Shown: piece after piece, positions 51,595-59,757 of the stretch | Numbering within the stretch: the first letter of the stretch is position 1 | Layout: every line of letters begins with the position of its first letter | NCBI GenBank assembly: GCA_030427145.1 | Contig: JAUHWT010000006.1 | Location: 62,001-126,000 of the forward strand | Source of the DNA: Alphaproteobacteria bacterium | GTDB lineage: Bacteria; Pseudomonadota; Alphaproteobacteria; Rhodobacterales; Rhodobacteraceae | Length of the DNA: 64,000 nt | Direction of reading: 5' to 3' | Translations under genes and position numbers: made by a program | Notes under the pieces: model-generated | What the model saw: only the letters and a program-made list of their open reading frames with translations | Told to the model about the DNA's origin: nothing | Database searches by the model: none

Positions 51595-52946
51595 CCCACG
51601 AGATCTGGTTCTGGCAGCGCATCATCTCACCCCACATGGCCGGCCTCGCCGCAGCCCTCGCGGCCAGCGGCAATGCCGTGCGCTATGTCGCGGAACACCC
51701 CATGTCCGCCCGTCGCGCCGCCCAGGGCTGGACCCCGCCCTCCACCGGCGGCGCAAAACTCGAGTTCGCCCCCACACCCGACGCCGCCCGCCGCCTCGCC
51801 GCCAGCGCCCCTCCCCACGCCGTCCATATTTGTGAGGGCCTGCGCAAAAACGGCACCATCGCCGCAGCCCAGGCCGAATTCGCCCAAAGCGGCGCCCGCT
51901 GGTACGTCTTCATTGAAACCGTCGAGGATCATGGCCGCACCGGCCCCCTCAAACGCGCCCTCTACGGCCATCTGGTGCGCCGCGCCACGCGCCAGGGCGT
52001 CGAGGGCTGGCTCGCCACCGGCCACACCACCCCCACCTGGCTCATCGCCCGCGGCGCGAACCCGGCCTCCGTCCACCCCTTCGCCTATTTCCTTCCGCCC
52101 GCGACCGGTGTTGCGCACTGCCCCTCCGGCTCTCCCGGCGTGTCGGCACGACACGCCATGCCCGACTTTCCCCCCGGGAGGGCATCCCCGACGTCGGCAA
52201 CCGCTCAATCGTTGCCGGGCCTGGAGCACCACGCATCATCCAGCGGGGTCGAAGCCCCCCCAAAGTCGGTCATGCCGCGTCCCGCCTCAACCATCCCGCC
52301 CGGCGGCACCGCCGGGCAGCGCCACCCGAGGTCCGCACTACCCTCAGAGACCGGTTCGACCCCGCCCGAACCCTTCCACGTCCTCTTCGCCGGCCAGCTC
52401 ATCCCCCGCAAAGCCCCGCTCCTCCTCATCGAAGCCTTCTCCCGCCTGCCCCGCGACGCGGCCCGCCTAACCCTCATCGGCACCGGGCCACTCGCCGACG
52501 AAATCCGCAAACGCGCCCAGGGCCTGAACATCGACCTCCCCGGCCAGCTCCCAATGGAAACCACCCGCGCCGCCATGGCCCAGGCCGACCGCCTGATCCT
52601 GCCCAGCCGCCACGACGGCTGGGGCGCGGTCGTCTCCGAGGCCCTGATCTCCGGCACGCCCGTCATCTGCTCCAACCGCTGCGGCTCCGCAGGCGTGGCG
52701 CAGGCCAGCGGCCACGGCCGGATCTTCCCCGCCGGAGACCCCGCCGCCCTCACCGCCGCCATGAAAACCGCGATAGACGCCGGCAAACCCCACCCCGACA
52801 CCCGCGCGGCCCTCGCCTCCTGGGCCCAATGCCTCACCGCCGGGGCCGGAGCCGCCCATCTCGACCGCATCCTGACCTCCCGCTCCTCCCACGCGCTCCG
52901 CCCCCCCTGGCAGTCCGCTGCCCCAAAAATTCGCGCAACGGCTTAA
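51591..52946 (+). CDS. GT4-type glycosyltransferase carrying an in-frame repeat insertion
   Basis: A 451-aa enzyme. The N-terminal GT-B domain (1-175) ends HPFAYFLPP. The C-terminal domain (about 263-430) begins FHVLFAGQLIPRKAPLLL and has LILPSRHDGWGAVVSEALISG, the acceptor/donor motif of family GT4 with the E-x7-E-like pattern. Between them, residues ~182-246 (rich in Pro, Ser, Ala, Gly) are translated from a copy of the mosaic repeat seen at 795-1035. The insertion falls in the linker between the two Rossmann domains and keeps the frame, so the protein may still work. The gene ends the polysaccharide operon. Confidence 0.85.
   Translation: MTHEIWFWQRIISPHMAGLAAALAASGNAVRYVAEHPMSARRAAQGWTPPSTGGAKLEFAPTPDAARRLAASAPPHAVHICEGLRKNGTIAAAQAEFAQSGARWYVFIETVEDHGRTGPLKRALYGHLVRRATRQGVEGWLATGHTTPTWLIARGANPASVHPFAYFLPPATGVAHCPSGSPGVSARHAMPDFPPGRASPTSATAQSLPGLEHHASSSGVEAPPKSVMPRPASTIPPGGTAGQRHPRSALPSETGSTPPEPFHVLFAGQLIPRKAPLLLIEAFSRLPRDAARLTLIGTGPLADEIRKRAQGLNIDLPGQLPMETTRAAMAQADRLILPSRHDGWGAVVSEALISGTPVICSNRCGSAGVAQASGHGRIFPAGDPAALTAAMKTAIDAGKPHPDTRAALASWAQCLTAGAGAAHLDRILTSRSSHALRPPWQSAAPKIRATA
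52134..52326 (+). repeat. mosaic palindromic repeat, copy B (inside the glycosyltransferase gene)
   Basis: 52136-52211 is the reverse complement of 958-1034 with about two mismatches. It is followed by a CAAAGTCGGTCATG half-module (52260-52273) and the hairpin GCCCGGCG/CGCCGGGC (52298-52317), the same three modules and order as copy A read in reverse. The ~193 bases lie fully inside an open reading frame without a stop or frameshift. Confidence 0.85.
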
Positions 52947-53310
52947 ACCCTCCGCACGAATCACCACCCGCGCAATAAATTTTCCCACCAAAAATTTGCA
53001 GCACCCCACCCCCGGCACCCCACCCGGCACCCCAAATCCCCACACCCGCGCCCGCTCCGGCCCGTGGCCGGACCGCCAGCCTCCACCTCGGCGGCAACCC
53101 CCAGGCCACCCCCGGGAATTGCTCCAAAAGATTGTGGAAAATTTTCCTCAAACCGCAGGATATTGCGCGCCACCCGCCAAACCACGGCCCAAAGCCCCTC
53201 GGCACCCACCACCGGCAAACCCCGCCCCCACAGGCTTTCGCCCCCTGAATCCAAAGCGGATTTCCCAACCACGACCCAAAAACCACGGTCCCGCAGACGC
53301 CGATCAACTT
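52947..53310 (+). other. C-rich, G-poor region after the polysaccharide operon (possible rut region)
   Basis: About 360 bases with no credible gene. The plus strand is strongly C-rich and G-poor with repeated CACCCC/CCAAA text, the base composition known for Rho utilisation sites. No intrinsic terminator is seen here. Rho-dependent termination of the operon is a reasonable inference. Confidence 0.4.
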
Positions 53311-53325
53311 AAGGTAAAGTACCTT
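53311..53325. promoter_or_regulatory. palindrome upstream of the RTX gene
   Basis: AAGGTA-AAG-TACCTT is a perfect inverted repeat 121-135 bases before the RTX start. It contains the GGTAAAGT octamer also found before the polysaccharide operon. It is likely a regulator site of the RTX gene. Confidence 0.5.
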
Positions 53326-53445
53326 CGCCGCGTTTCACCCAAAATTAACAATCGGTGTTCTACACCACCCCCGTGAGTAACCAATACCGCAACCGAGTGC
53401 CGGCTTGTTTTCGGCACCTGAATATCCGAACAGGAGCCTGTCTAA

Positions 53446-55839
53446 ATGACAATTACAGTTAGCACTACGCTTGACATGGAAGGCGATGCCTCAAAAACGC
53501 TCGTCATCACTTCGGACAACGGGCCGATCGCGAACTTCCTGATCACTGACCAGGGCGCAAAAGGCGTTGTCACCTATGTTGAGGACAGTGCCACACAGAT
53601 CACCATCACATACACGCCAGACGAGGAAGAGTCCGGCTCCGACGAGTTCGGCTTCCACATCGAGGACGGCGACGGTGCTGACCCTCAGACTATTGATGTC
53701 ACCAACATCGACACCCTTTCCGAAAACGTCGCACCGGTTGTCGAAGACTACTATTTTGACGCCAACGATGGCGTTGACACCGACACCAGCGGCACCATCG
53801 CCTGGGAAGACATCATCGACGCGGTTGCTTCGGACGAGAACTACTCCGACGACAACACGAACCTGATCGTCAACATCATCGGCTCCGCGCCGGACGGGTT
53901 CACGCTCACCAATGACGAAGTAAACCGCGAACTGAACTGGTCCCGCGACTCCGGTACGGACACGGACTTCTCGTTCAGCTTCAACATCGAGGATGACGAA
54001 GGTCTCACCAGCGAAACCGCAACCTTCACCATCGACCAGATCGGCGGCGACATCGCCAACGCCGACCCGGTAGGCGAAGACGACACCATCTCCATAGAGG
54101 GTGCATCCACGGCAACCCTGGACGTTCTGGCAAACGACACCGACACCAACCTCAACGACGACCTGACGATCACCGCGAAAACGGATGGTTCCAAAGGCAC
54201 CGTTGAAATTGCCGAAGACGGCCTGTCGATCATCTACACCGCAAACGAAGGTGAGACCGGCTCCGACGTCGTCACTTACACCGTCTCCGATGGCACCGCT
54301 ACGGACACCGCAACCGTCATCATCACCGACATCGGTGCTGTATCGAACGTTGCACCGACCGCAGCTGACGACACGCTGGACCTCGGAAACGGCCTGACCG
54401 GTACCGTGGACGTTCTCGACAACGACTCCGACCCGGACATCGAGGATACGATCACCATCCTGAGCTACAGCCAGGGTGAAATCGGCTCGGTTTCCATGAA
54501 CGAGGACGGCGACCTGGTCTACACCGTCAACGACGGCGAGTACGGCTCCGACGAATTCACCTACACCATCACTGATGGTTCCGGTGGTTCCGCGACGGCA
54601 ACTGTTGCTGTTTCCAACATCAGCGACGTACCGGAAACCGCTCCTGAAGCGGCTGACGACTATATCTCTGTTGAGGGTGACGACGGCACGGCAGGTATCG
54701 ACATCGACTTCGCCGACCTGCTCGCAAATGACACCGACGCCAACAGCGACGTTCTGTCCGTAACCTTCGGCTTCCAGCCGATGTACGGCAACCTCGTCTA
54801 TGATGACGTCAACAGCAAGTTCGTCTACACCTCCGACGCGACCGGCACCGATGAGGAAGGTGATCCGATCTACGCCGAGGAAGACAGCTTCGAGTACACC
54901 ATCTCGGACGGCAATGGCGGCACCTCCTCCGCCATGGTTTACCTCTCCGACATCAACGTTGAAACCGAACACGCTCCGGTTGGTGTTGATGACACGGCAT
55001 CCGTTGCTGGTCTCGACTCCGTCGACATCGAGGTTCTCGCCAACGATACCGACGCCGACAACGAGGATGACCTCGAGGTTCAGGTCTACACCCAGGGCGA
55101 AAAAGGCACCGTTACCGACGATGGCAACGGCGTCCTGACCTATACCCCGGATGAGGGCGAAACCGGTGAGGACAGCTTTGTCTACCAGGTTATCGACGGC
55201 GACGGCCTTGTCAGCACCGCTACGGTTACCATCACCGGCATCGGTGACCCGGCAACCATCACCGACGGTGTTGGAACCGAAGCCAACGACATCATGGAAG
55301 GCGCCACCGGTGCTGACTCCATGGACGGTGGCGCTGGCGACGACGTAATGTCAGCCGCTGGTGGCAACGACACCGTTCGCGGTGACGAGGGCAACGACGA
55401 CATGCGTGCCGGCAACGGCGACGACAAGGTCTACGGCGGCGACGGCGATGACCTCATGCGCGGTGGCAACGGCAACGACAAGGTTCGCGGTAACCTCGGC
55501 GATGACCGGATCTACGGCAACAACGGCAACGACAAGCTCTATGGCGGTGCCGGTGAGGACAGCCTGATCGGTGGTAAGGACAACGACAAGATGTGGGGCG
55601 GCGACGACGCTGACACCTTCATGTTCAAAGGGTCCGACCTCGACGGCATGAACCGTATCCACGACTTCGAAGTTGGTTCGGACAAAATCCAGATCGGCAA
55701 CGGTGTGGAGATGGGCGACCTGACCATGAAGGACAAGGACTACGGCGTCAAAATCATGTGGGGCGACGGCGATGCCGGTGTACGTCTCGACGACGTCATG
55801 GCTGCCGACCTGTCGGCCAGCGACTTCCTCTTCAGCTAA
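53446..55839 (+). CDS. cadherin-like repeat and RTX (calcium-binding) secreted protein
   Basis: A 797-aa protein of very acidic composition. Residues ~1-610 hold about six Ig/cadherin-like modules with the marks APVGVDDTASV, LDVLANDTDTN, TYTPDEGETGEDSF and repeated xxDG. Residues ~625-720 hold about ten RTX nonapeptides (GGAGDDVM, GGDGDDLM, GNNGNDKLYG) that bind Ca2+. The last residues, SASDFLFS, look like a type I secretion signal; there is no N-terminal signal peptide. It is probably exported to the surface or matrix as an adhesin. Codon choice (GGT, GTT, GCT) differs from the C-ending codons of its neighbours and suggests high expression. No type I secretion genes are in the window. Confidence 0.88.
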   Translation: MTITVSTTLDMEGDASKTLVITSDNGPIANFLITDQGAKGVVTYVEDSATQITITYTPDEEESGSDEFGFHIEDGDGADPQTIDVTNIDTLSENVAPVVEDYYFDANDGVDTDTSGTIAWEDIIDAVASDENYSDDNTNLIVNIIGSAPDGFTLTNDEVNRELNWSRDSGTDTDFSFSFNIEDDEGLTSETATFTIDQIGGDIANADPVGEDDTISIEGASTATLDVLANDTDTNLNDDLTITAKTDGSKGTVEIAEDGLSIIYTANEGETGSDVVTYTVSDGTATDTATVIITDIGAVSNVAPTAADDTLDLGNGLTGTVDVLDNDSDPDIEDTITILSYSQGEIGSVSMNEDGDLVYTVNDGEYGSDEFTYTITDGSGGSATATVAVSNISDVPETAPEAADDYISVEGDDGTAGIDIDFADLLANDTDANSDVLSVTFGFQPMYGNLVYDDVNSKFVYTSDATGTDEEGDPIYAEEDSFEYTISDGNGGTSSAMVYLSDINVETEHAPVGVDDTASVAGLDSVDIEVLANDTDADNEDDLEVQVYTQGEKGTVTDDGNGVLTYTPDEGETGEDSFVYQVIDGDGLVSTATVTITGIGDPATITDGVGTEANDIMEGATGADSMDGGAGDDVMSAAGGNDTVRGDEGNDDMRAGNGDDKVYGGDGDDLMRGGNGNDKVRGNLGDDRIYGNNGNDKLYGGAGEDSLIGGKDNDKMWGGDDADTFMFKGSDLDGMNRIHDFEVGSDKIQIGNGVEMGDLTMKDKDYGVKIMWGDGDAGVRLDDVMAADLSASDFLFS

Positions 55840-55885
55840 ACCCACCCGGGCGCGTACCCCGCGCCCGACGGTTACCAAAAATACG

Positions 55886-55914
55886 ACGCCGCCCCTCCCC
55901 GGGGGCGGCGTTTT
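55886..55914 (+). terminator. rho-independent terminator of the RTX gene
   Basis: ACGCCGCCCC (55886-55895) pairs with GGGGCGGCGT (55902-55911) around a 6-base loop, followed by TTTT, 47 bases after the stop. Confidence 0.85.
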
Positions 55915-55973
55915 CCGTTTGCCGCGTCCGAATCCCCTTCCCTTTCCTCCCCCAAAATCGGATAAGCGCCGGT

Positions 55974-56330
55974 ATGAAGCACGTCCTGCGCTCCCGGATT
56001 GTCGCGCTTGCCGCCGTACTGATCGTGACGGTGTCCGGCGTGCTGTTCGCGAAGCACATGGCGCCCGATGCCGCGACCGCCGATCCCGCCTACCAGGAAA
56101 TGCTGGCCTGGGGCATTGGCGCGTCGGATTACTGCGGCGATCTACCCGGCGGCGAGGACCATCACTGTCCCTTCTGCCGCCTTCTGGCCGATCCACCGCA
56201 GGTCAGGGCGCCTGAGGGCGCGCAAATTGTCGCCTTCGACATCACCTGGTCCCTGTTTCACGACCAGTTTCGGCCATTTGCCCGCCAGTTCCGCCCCGAT
56301 GCGGCCCGCGCACCACCGGTTTTGAGCTAA
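55974..56330 (+). CDS. DUF2946-like small membrane-anchored protein
   Basis: A 118-aa protein. The ATG at 55974 begins a basic N-terminus and one hydrophobic segment (IVALAAVLIVTVSGVLFA). A metal-binding-type motif follows: SDYCGDLPGGEDHHCPFCRLL, quoted in parts, with three Cys and two His. Proteins of this kind lie beside copper genes in many alphaproteobacteria. It precedes the YcnI-PCuAC gene by 110 bases and may share its role in copper handling. The ribosome site is weak. Confidence 0.7.
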   Translation: MKHVLRSRIVALAAVLIVTVSGVLFAKHMAPDAATADPAYQEMLAWGIGASDYCGDLPGGEDHHCPFCRLLADPPQVRAPEGAQIVAFDITWSLFHDQFRPFARQFRPDAARAPPVLS

Positions 56331-56440
56331 ACCGGCGCAGTCCGCGCCATTTTTCCGACTTTTTTCGGGCGAAAGGACAATCCCCGCCCCCAATTCGCGC
56401 AAAAGCGGCCGTTCCGCCTGCGCAAACCACTGGAATTACC

Positions 56441-57412
56441 ATGCTCAAACATTCCCTGACCGTCTTCGGCATCCTTCTCGCAGGCTCCGCCAGCGCCCAT
56501 TCCACCCTTGAACAGAAGCTCGCCACCGCCGGCAGCACCTCAAAACTCGTCATGCGCGTGCCCCATGGCTGCGACGGAGAGGCCAGCCACACGGTTCGCA
56601 TCACCCTGCCCGAGGGTTTCTACGCTGCCAAACCCATGCCGAAACCCGGCTGGGACCTTGAGGTCGTGACCGGCGCCTATAAGACGCCCTACAACAACCA
56701 CGGCACCGAAATGACCGAAGGTGTCCGCGAGATCATCTGGTCCAACGGCAACCTGCCCGACGCATTCTACGACGAGTTTGTCTTCCGCGGTGCGGTCGGC
56801 CCCAATGTCGATGCGGGTTCCGTGCTCTTCTTCCCCACGGTCCAGGAATGCGCCAATGGCGTCGCCGACTGGACCGACACTTCCGGCAGCCATGACGTGC
56901 CCAATCCCGCCCCCAAACTGACCGTTGTGGCCGCCGAGGGCGACATGCATCACGGTCACGGCGCCCATGACGCCCATGCGGACGCGTCAATGGCCGGCCC
57001 GATCGAGGTCACCGGCGGCTTTTCCCGCGCCACCCTGCCCAACGCACCGGTCGGTGGCGGTTTCATGACCATCACCAACACCGGCACCGAGGACGACACC
57101 CTCATCGCCGCCGCCTCCCCCGTCTCCAGCATCACCGAGATCCACGAGATGAAAATGGATGGCGACGTGATGAAAATGCGTGAGCTGGAAAACGGCCTGA
57201 CCATCCCCGCCGGTGAGAGTGTTGAACTCAAACCGGGCGGGTTCCATATCATGTTTATGGACCTGAACACCCCGCTTGAGGAAGGCAAAACCGTCAACGT
57301 GACCCTGACCTTCGAGAAGGCGGGCGACGTCGACATTCCGCTCGCCATTGGCGCGATCAACGCTGACGGCGGCCATGGCCATCATGGCGGGGGCCATTCC
57401 CACAGCCACTGA
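56441..57412 (+). CDS. YcnI (DUF1775)-PCuAC fusion, periplasmic copper protein
   Basis: A 323-aa exported protein. The signal peptide ends GSASA, leaving His20 as the mature N-terminus, the first copper ligand in YcnI proteins. The DUF1775 domain (about 20-165) has RVPHGCDGEASHTVRI and VREIIWSNGNLPDAFYDEF. A His-rich linker (HHGHGAHDAHAD) leads to a PCuAC domain (about 185-305) with the H/M copper site: TEIHEMKMDGDVMKMREL and PGGFHIMFMDL. The C-terminus is again His-rich (GHGHHGGGHSHSH). It should carry Cu(I)/Cu(II) toward cytochrome oxidase or nitrous-oxide reductase, together with the SCO protein 20 bases downstream. Confidence 0.92.
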   Translation: MLKHSLTVFGILLAGSASAHSTLEQKLATAGSTSKLVMRVPHGCDGEASHTVRITLPEGFYAAKPMPKPGWDLEVVTGAYKTPYNNHGTEMTEGVREIIWSNGNLPDAFYDEFVFRGAVGPNVDAGSVLFFPTVQECANGVADWTDTSGSHDVPNPAPKLTVVAAEGDMHHGHGAHDAHADASMAGPIEVTGGFSRATLPNAPVGGGFMTITNTGTEDDTLIAAASPVSSITEIHEMKMDGDVMKMRELENGLTIPAGESVELKPGGFHIMFMDLNTPLEEGKTVNVTLTFEKAGDVDIPLAIGAINADGGHGHHGGGHSHSH

Positions 57413-57432
57413 CCCGAAGGAACACGGATACA

Positions 57433-58023
57433 ATGAACCTCAAACTGCTCCGGAACATCCTGTGGGGCGTCTGCGCCATCGCGGCCCTCGTGGTGGTGTG
57501 GTTCCAGGTCATTGCGCCACAGATGCGCAGTGACCTCGCCGACACGTTTGGCCATGGCGACTACCAGCTCGTGACCACGGACGGGGAGCCCTTCACCGAA
57601 GCCTCACTGGAGGGCGCGCCCTCGGCCGTGTTCTTCGGCTTCACCCACTGCCCCGATGTCTGTCCCACCACACTGGGCGACATCCTGACCTGGCAGGAGG
57701 AACTGGGCCCCGACAGCGAAAACCTCAACGTGTTCTTCGTCACAGTCGACCCCGAGCGGGACACGCGGGAGATCCTGGGCGACTACGTCTCCTGGGTGCC
57801 CGGCGTGACCGGCGTCACCGGCAGCCAGGAGGAGATCAGCAAGGCCATCCGCGCCTTCCGCGTCTACGCCAAGCGCGTGCCGCTCGACAATGGCAGCTAC
57901 ACGATGGACCACTCCGCCGCCGTGCTGCTCTTTGACGAGAACGGCGAAATGTTTGAACCCATCGGCTACGGCGAGGGCACCGACCGCGCCGTCGCCAAAC
58001 TCAAACGCCTGATCGGCAGCTGA
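57433..58023 (+). CDS. SCO1/SenC-family copper chaperone
   Basis: A 196-aa membrane-anchored thioredoxin-fold protein. One N-terminal hydrophobic segment is followed by FFGFTHCPDVCPTTLGDIL, with Cys73 and Cys77 of CxxxC, and by the third ligand His160 in YTMDHSAAVLLF. These three residues bind copper in SCO proteins. It assembles the CuA centre of cytochrome c oxidase or supplies related sites. The neighbouring YcnI-PCuAC protein is the typical partner. Confidence 0.95.
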   Translation: MNLKLLRNILWGVCAIAALVVVWFQVIAPQMRSDLADTFGHGDYQLVTTDGEPFTEASLEGAPSAVFFGFTHCPDVCPTTLGDILTWQEELGPDSENLNVFFVTVDPERDTREILGDYVSWVPGVTGVTGSQEEISKAIRAFRVYAKRVPLDNGSYTMDHSAAVLLFDENGEMFEPIGYGEGTDRAVAKLKRLIGS

Positions 58024-58033
58024 CAGAGGCCCC

Positions 58034-58057
58034 CTGCCCGGCCCCAAAGCCGGGCAG
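58034..58057 (+). terminator. hairpin after the SCO gene
   Basis: CTGCCCGGC (58034-58042) and GCCGGGCAG (58049-58057), a 9-bp stem with a 6-base loop, 10 bases after the stop. No T run follows, so termination would be partial or the hairpin stabilises the 3' end. Confidence 0.5.
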
Positions 58058-58078
58058 AACCAACTCTTCCATCCGGCA

Positions 58079-58247
58079 GCCGTGCCTGCGGCGGACCGGG
58101 GGCCGACGCCCCGAACATCCATGCGTCGCGATTTTATGGCGTAGTGTACCCCTTCCCTCCGAACTAAGAGCAAACTTCAACGGTGCGGCGGCCCGCCGGT
58201 CCGGTCCGCCGCAGGCACGGCGGGGTTTCACCCCTCTGTTCCGCGCC
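58079..58247 (+). repeat. 169-bp palindromic repeat, copy 4
   Basis: Perfectly complementary or nearly so inverted ends at 58079-58099 (GCCGTGCCTGCGGC...) and 58201-58221, then the GGGGTTTCACCCC tail ending at 58247. Same orientation and length as copies 2 and 3, but its loop differs most. It lies between the SCO hairpin and the exchanger gene. Confidence 0.86.
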
Positions 58248-58344
58248 CGGCCCCCGAAAAACCCAAACGCGCACGCAGCCCGGGAACCCATCCCTCACTC
58301 CCGCGTTTGGCCTCCATGACCAGGCCTGAACACCACCCGTCCCG

Positions 58345-59382
58345 ATGATCGAAGCACTGTCCCTCCCCTGGATTGCGGTGCTGTTCCTTGCATCCGCCCT
58401 CGTCATCGGCGTGTGCGGCACCGTCATGACCGATCTGGCCGACCGCCTGGCCGACCGCACGGGTCTCGGCGAGGCCATCGTGGGTGGCCTCATCCTGGGT
58501 GCCGCCACCTCGCTTTCAGGCACCGTGGTATCGATCACCTCAGCCCTCGACGGCCAGGCCTCGCTCGCGTTTTCCAACTCCATCGGCGGAATCGCCGCCC
58601 AGACGGCGTTTTTGGCCCTTGCGGACGTGGCTTTCCGCCGCGCCAACCTCGAACACGCGGCCGCCGAGGCCACCAACATCATCCAGGGCATCGTCCTGAT
58701 CTTCCTGCTGATGCTGCCGCTCGCGGCCCTCGTCACCCCGGAAATGTCGCTCTTCGCGGTTCACCCGGTCTCGTTCCTCATCCCCGCGGTGTACCTGGCA
58801 AGCCTCTTCGTCAGCCGCGCCGTGCGTGAGGAGCCCATGTGGACACCGGTGGAAACCGAGCAGACCCGCACGGATTCACCGGATGAGGAGGACGAGCAGA
58901 CCGCCCGCAAATCCACCCTGCGCCTCTTCGCGGAATTTGCCGGTCTCATGGCCATCATGGGTGTGGCGGGCTGGGTCATTGCCCAAACGGGTTCCGCCAT
59001 CATCACCCAGGTGGGCCTCTCGGCCTCACTCGTCGGCGCGCTCATGACCGCCGTGGCCACCTCCCTGCCCGAACTGGTCACGACACTTGCGGCCGTCCGG
59101 CGCGGCGCACTGCAACTCGCGGTCGGCGGCATCATCGGCGGCAACACCTTCGACACCCTGTTCCTCACCGCGGCGGACGTCTCCTACCGCGACGGCTCAC
59201 TCTACCACGCGGCCAACATGCAGGACTATTTCTGGGTCGTCACATCCGCCCTCATGACCGCCACCCTGCTCGGCAGCCTGGTGGTCCGGGAGCGCCACGG
59301 CCCCGGCGGCATCGGCTTTGACAGCCTGCTGTTGCTCATCATCTACGGCGGGGCCATCGCCATCCAGATCTTCGCCCTGTAA
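58345..59382 (+). CDS. CaCA-family sodium/calcium (cation) exchanger
   Basis: A 345-aa protein with about ten membrane segments in two homologous halves. The alpha repeats are seen: GEAIVGGLILGAATSLSGTVVSITSALDG (in parts) and SASLVGALMTAVATSLPELVTTLAAVRRG, the second with the standard A-T-S-L-P-E-L motif. An acidic cytoplasmic loop lies between the halves (RTDSPDEEDEQ). The first alpha repeat has SG rather than PE at the ion-binding acidic position, a notable deviation. It probably extrudes Ca2+ or another divalent ion in exchange for Na+ or H+. Confidence 0.85.
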   Translation: MIEALSLPWIAVLFLASALVIGVCGTVMTDLADRLADRTGLGEAIVGGLILGAATSLSGTVVSITSALDGQASLAFSNSIGGIAAQTAFLALADVAFRRANLEHAAAEATNIIQGIVLIFLLMLPLAALVTPEMSLFAVHPVSFLIPAVYLASLFVSRAVREEPMWTPVETEQTRTDSPDEEDEQTARKSTLRLFAEFAGLMAIMGVAGWVIAQTGSAIITQVGLSASLVGALMTAVATSLPELVTTLAAVRRGALQLAVGGIIGGNTFDTLFLTAADVSYRDGSLYHAANMQDYFWVVTSALMTATLLGSLVVRERHGPGGIGFDSLLLLIIYGGAIAIQIFAL

Positions 59383-59393
59383 CCGGTCGTGAG

Positions 59394-59744
59394 CTAACCG
59401 CCACAGGCCTTGATGGCATCCCGGTGCGCCCGGCCAATATCATTGGTCCGCGAAATCGTGCTGCCCGCAATCCCGCGTTCGGCCGCAATCTCCTGGCTCG
59501 CGGCGGTCCATGCCTCAGACCGCCCCTCCCCCGCCGCCATGCGCATCAGATACGCCGCACCGATCGCCTCATAGAGACCGTAATCCTCATCCCCGATCTC
59601 AGCCAGCAACCGCTCCGAGGCACAGGCACACGCCGCCTCATCATAACGCTCCAGACACATGTCCGACACTCCATCGGCGTGAACCACAACCGGCAGCAAC
59701 ATCACCACAATACCGGCGCCCGCAATCCATTTTGATACGCTCAT
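59394..59744 (-). CDS. small secreted protein (116 aa), unknown function
   Basis: The ATG at 59744 has GGGAGG about 8 bases upstream. A signal peptide (GAGIVVMLLPVVVHA) is followed by a Cys-containing helical domain: MCLERYDEAACACASERLL and AIKACGG. The four Cys may form two disulfides. I do not recognise a family. It lies 13 bases after the stop of the larger secreted protein upstream, so they are likely co-transcribed. Confidence 0.7.
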   Translation of the reverse strand: MSVSKWIAGAGIVVMLLPVVVHADGVSDMCLERYDEAACACASERLLAEIGDEDYGLYEAIGAAYLMRMAAGEGRSEAWTAASQEIAAERGIAGSTISRTNDIGRAHRDAIKACGG

Positions 59745-59757
59745 CACATCCCTCCCC

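Noticed and set aside
52996..53376. 126-codon plus-strand open frame after the glycosyltransferase
   Set aside because: Proline-rich translation of a C-rich spacer, no ribosome site and no family resemblance.
53491..54972. 493-codon minus-strand open frame opposite the RTX gene
   Set aside because: Val/Gly/Asp-rich translation created by the repeats of the real gene.
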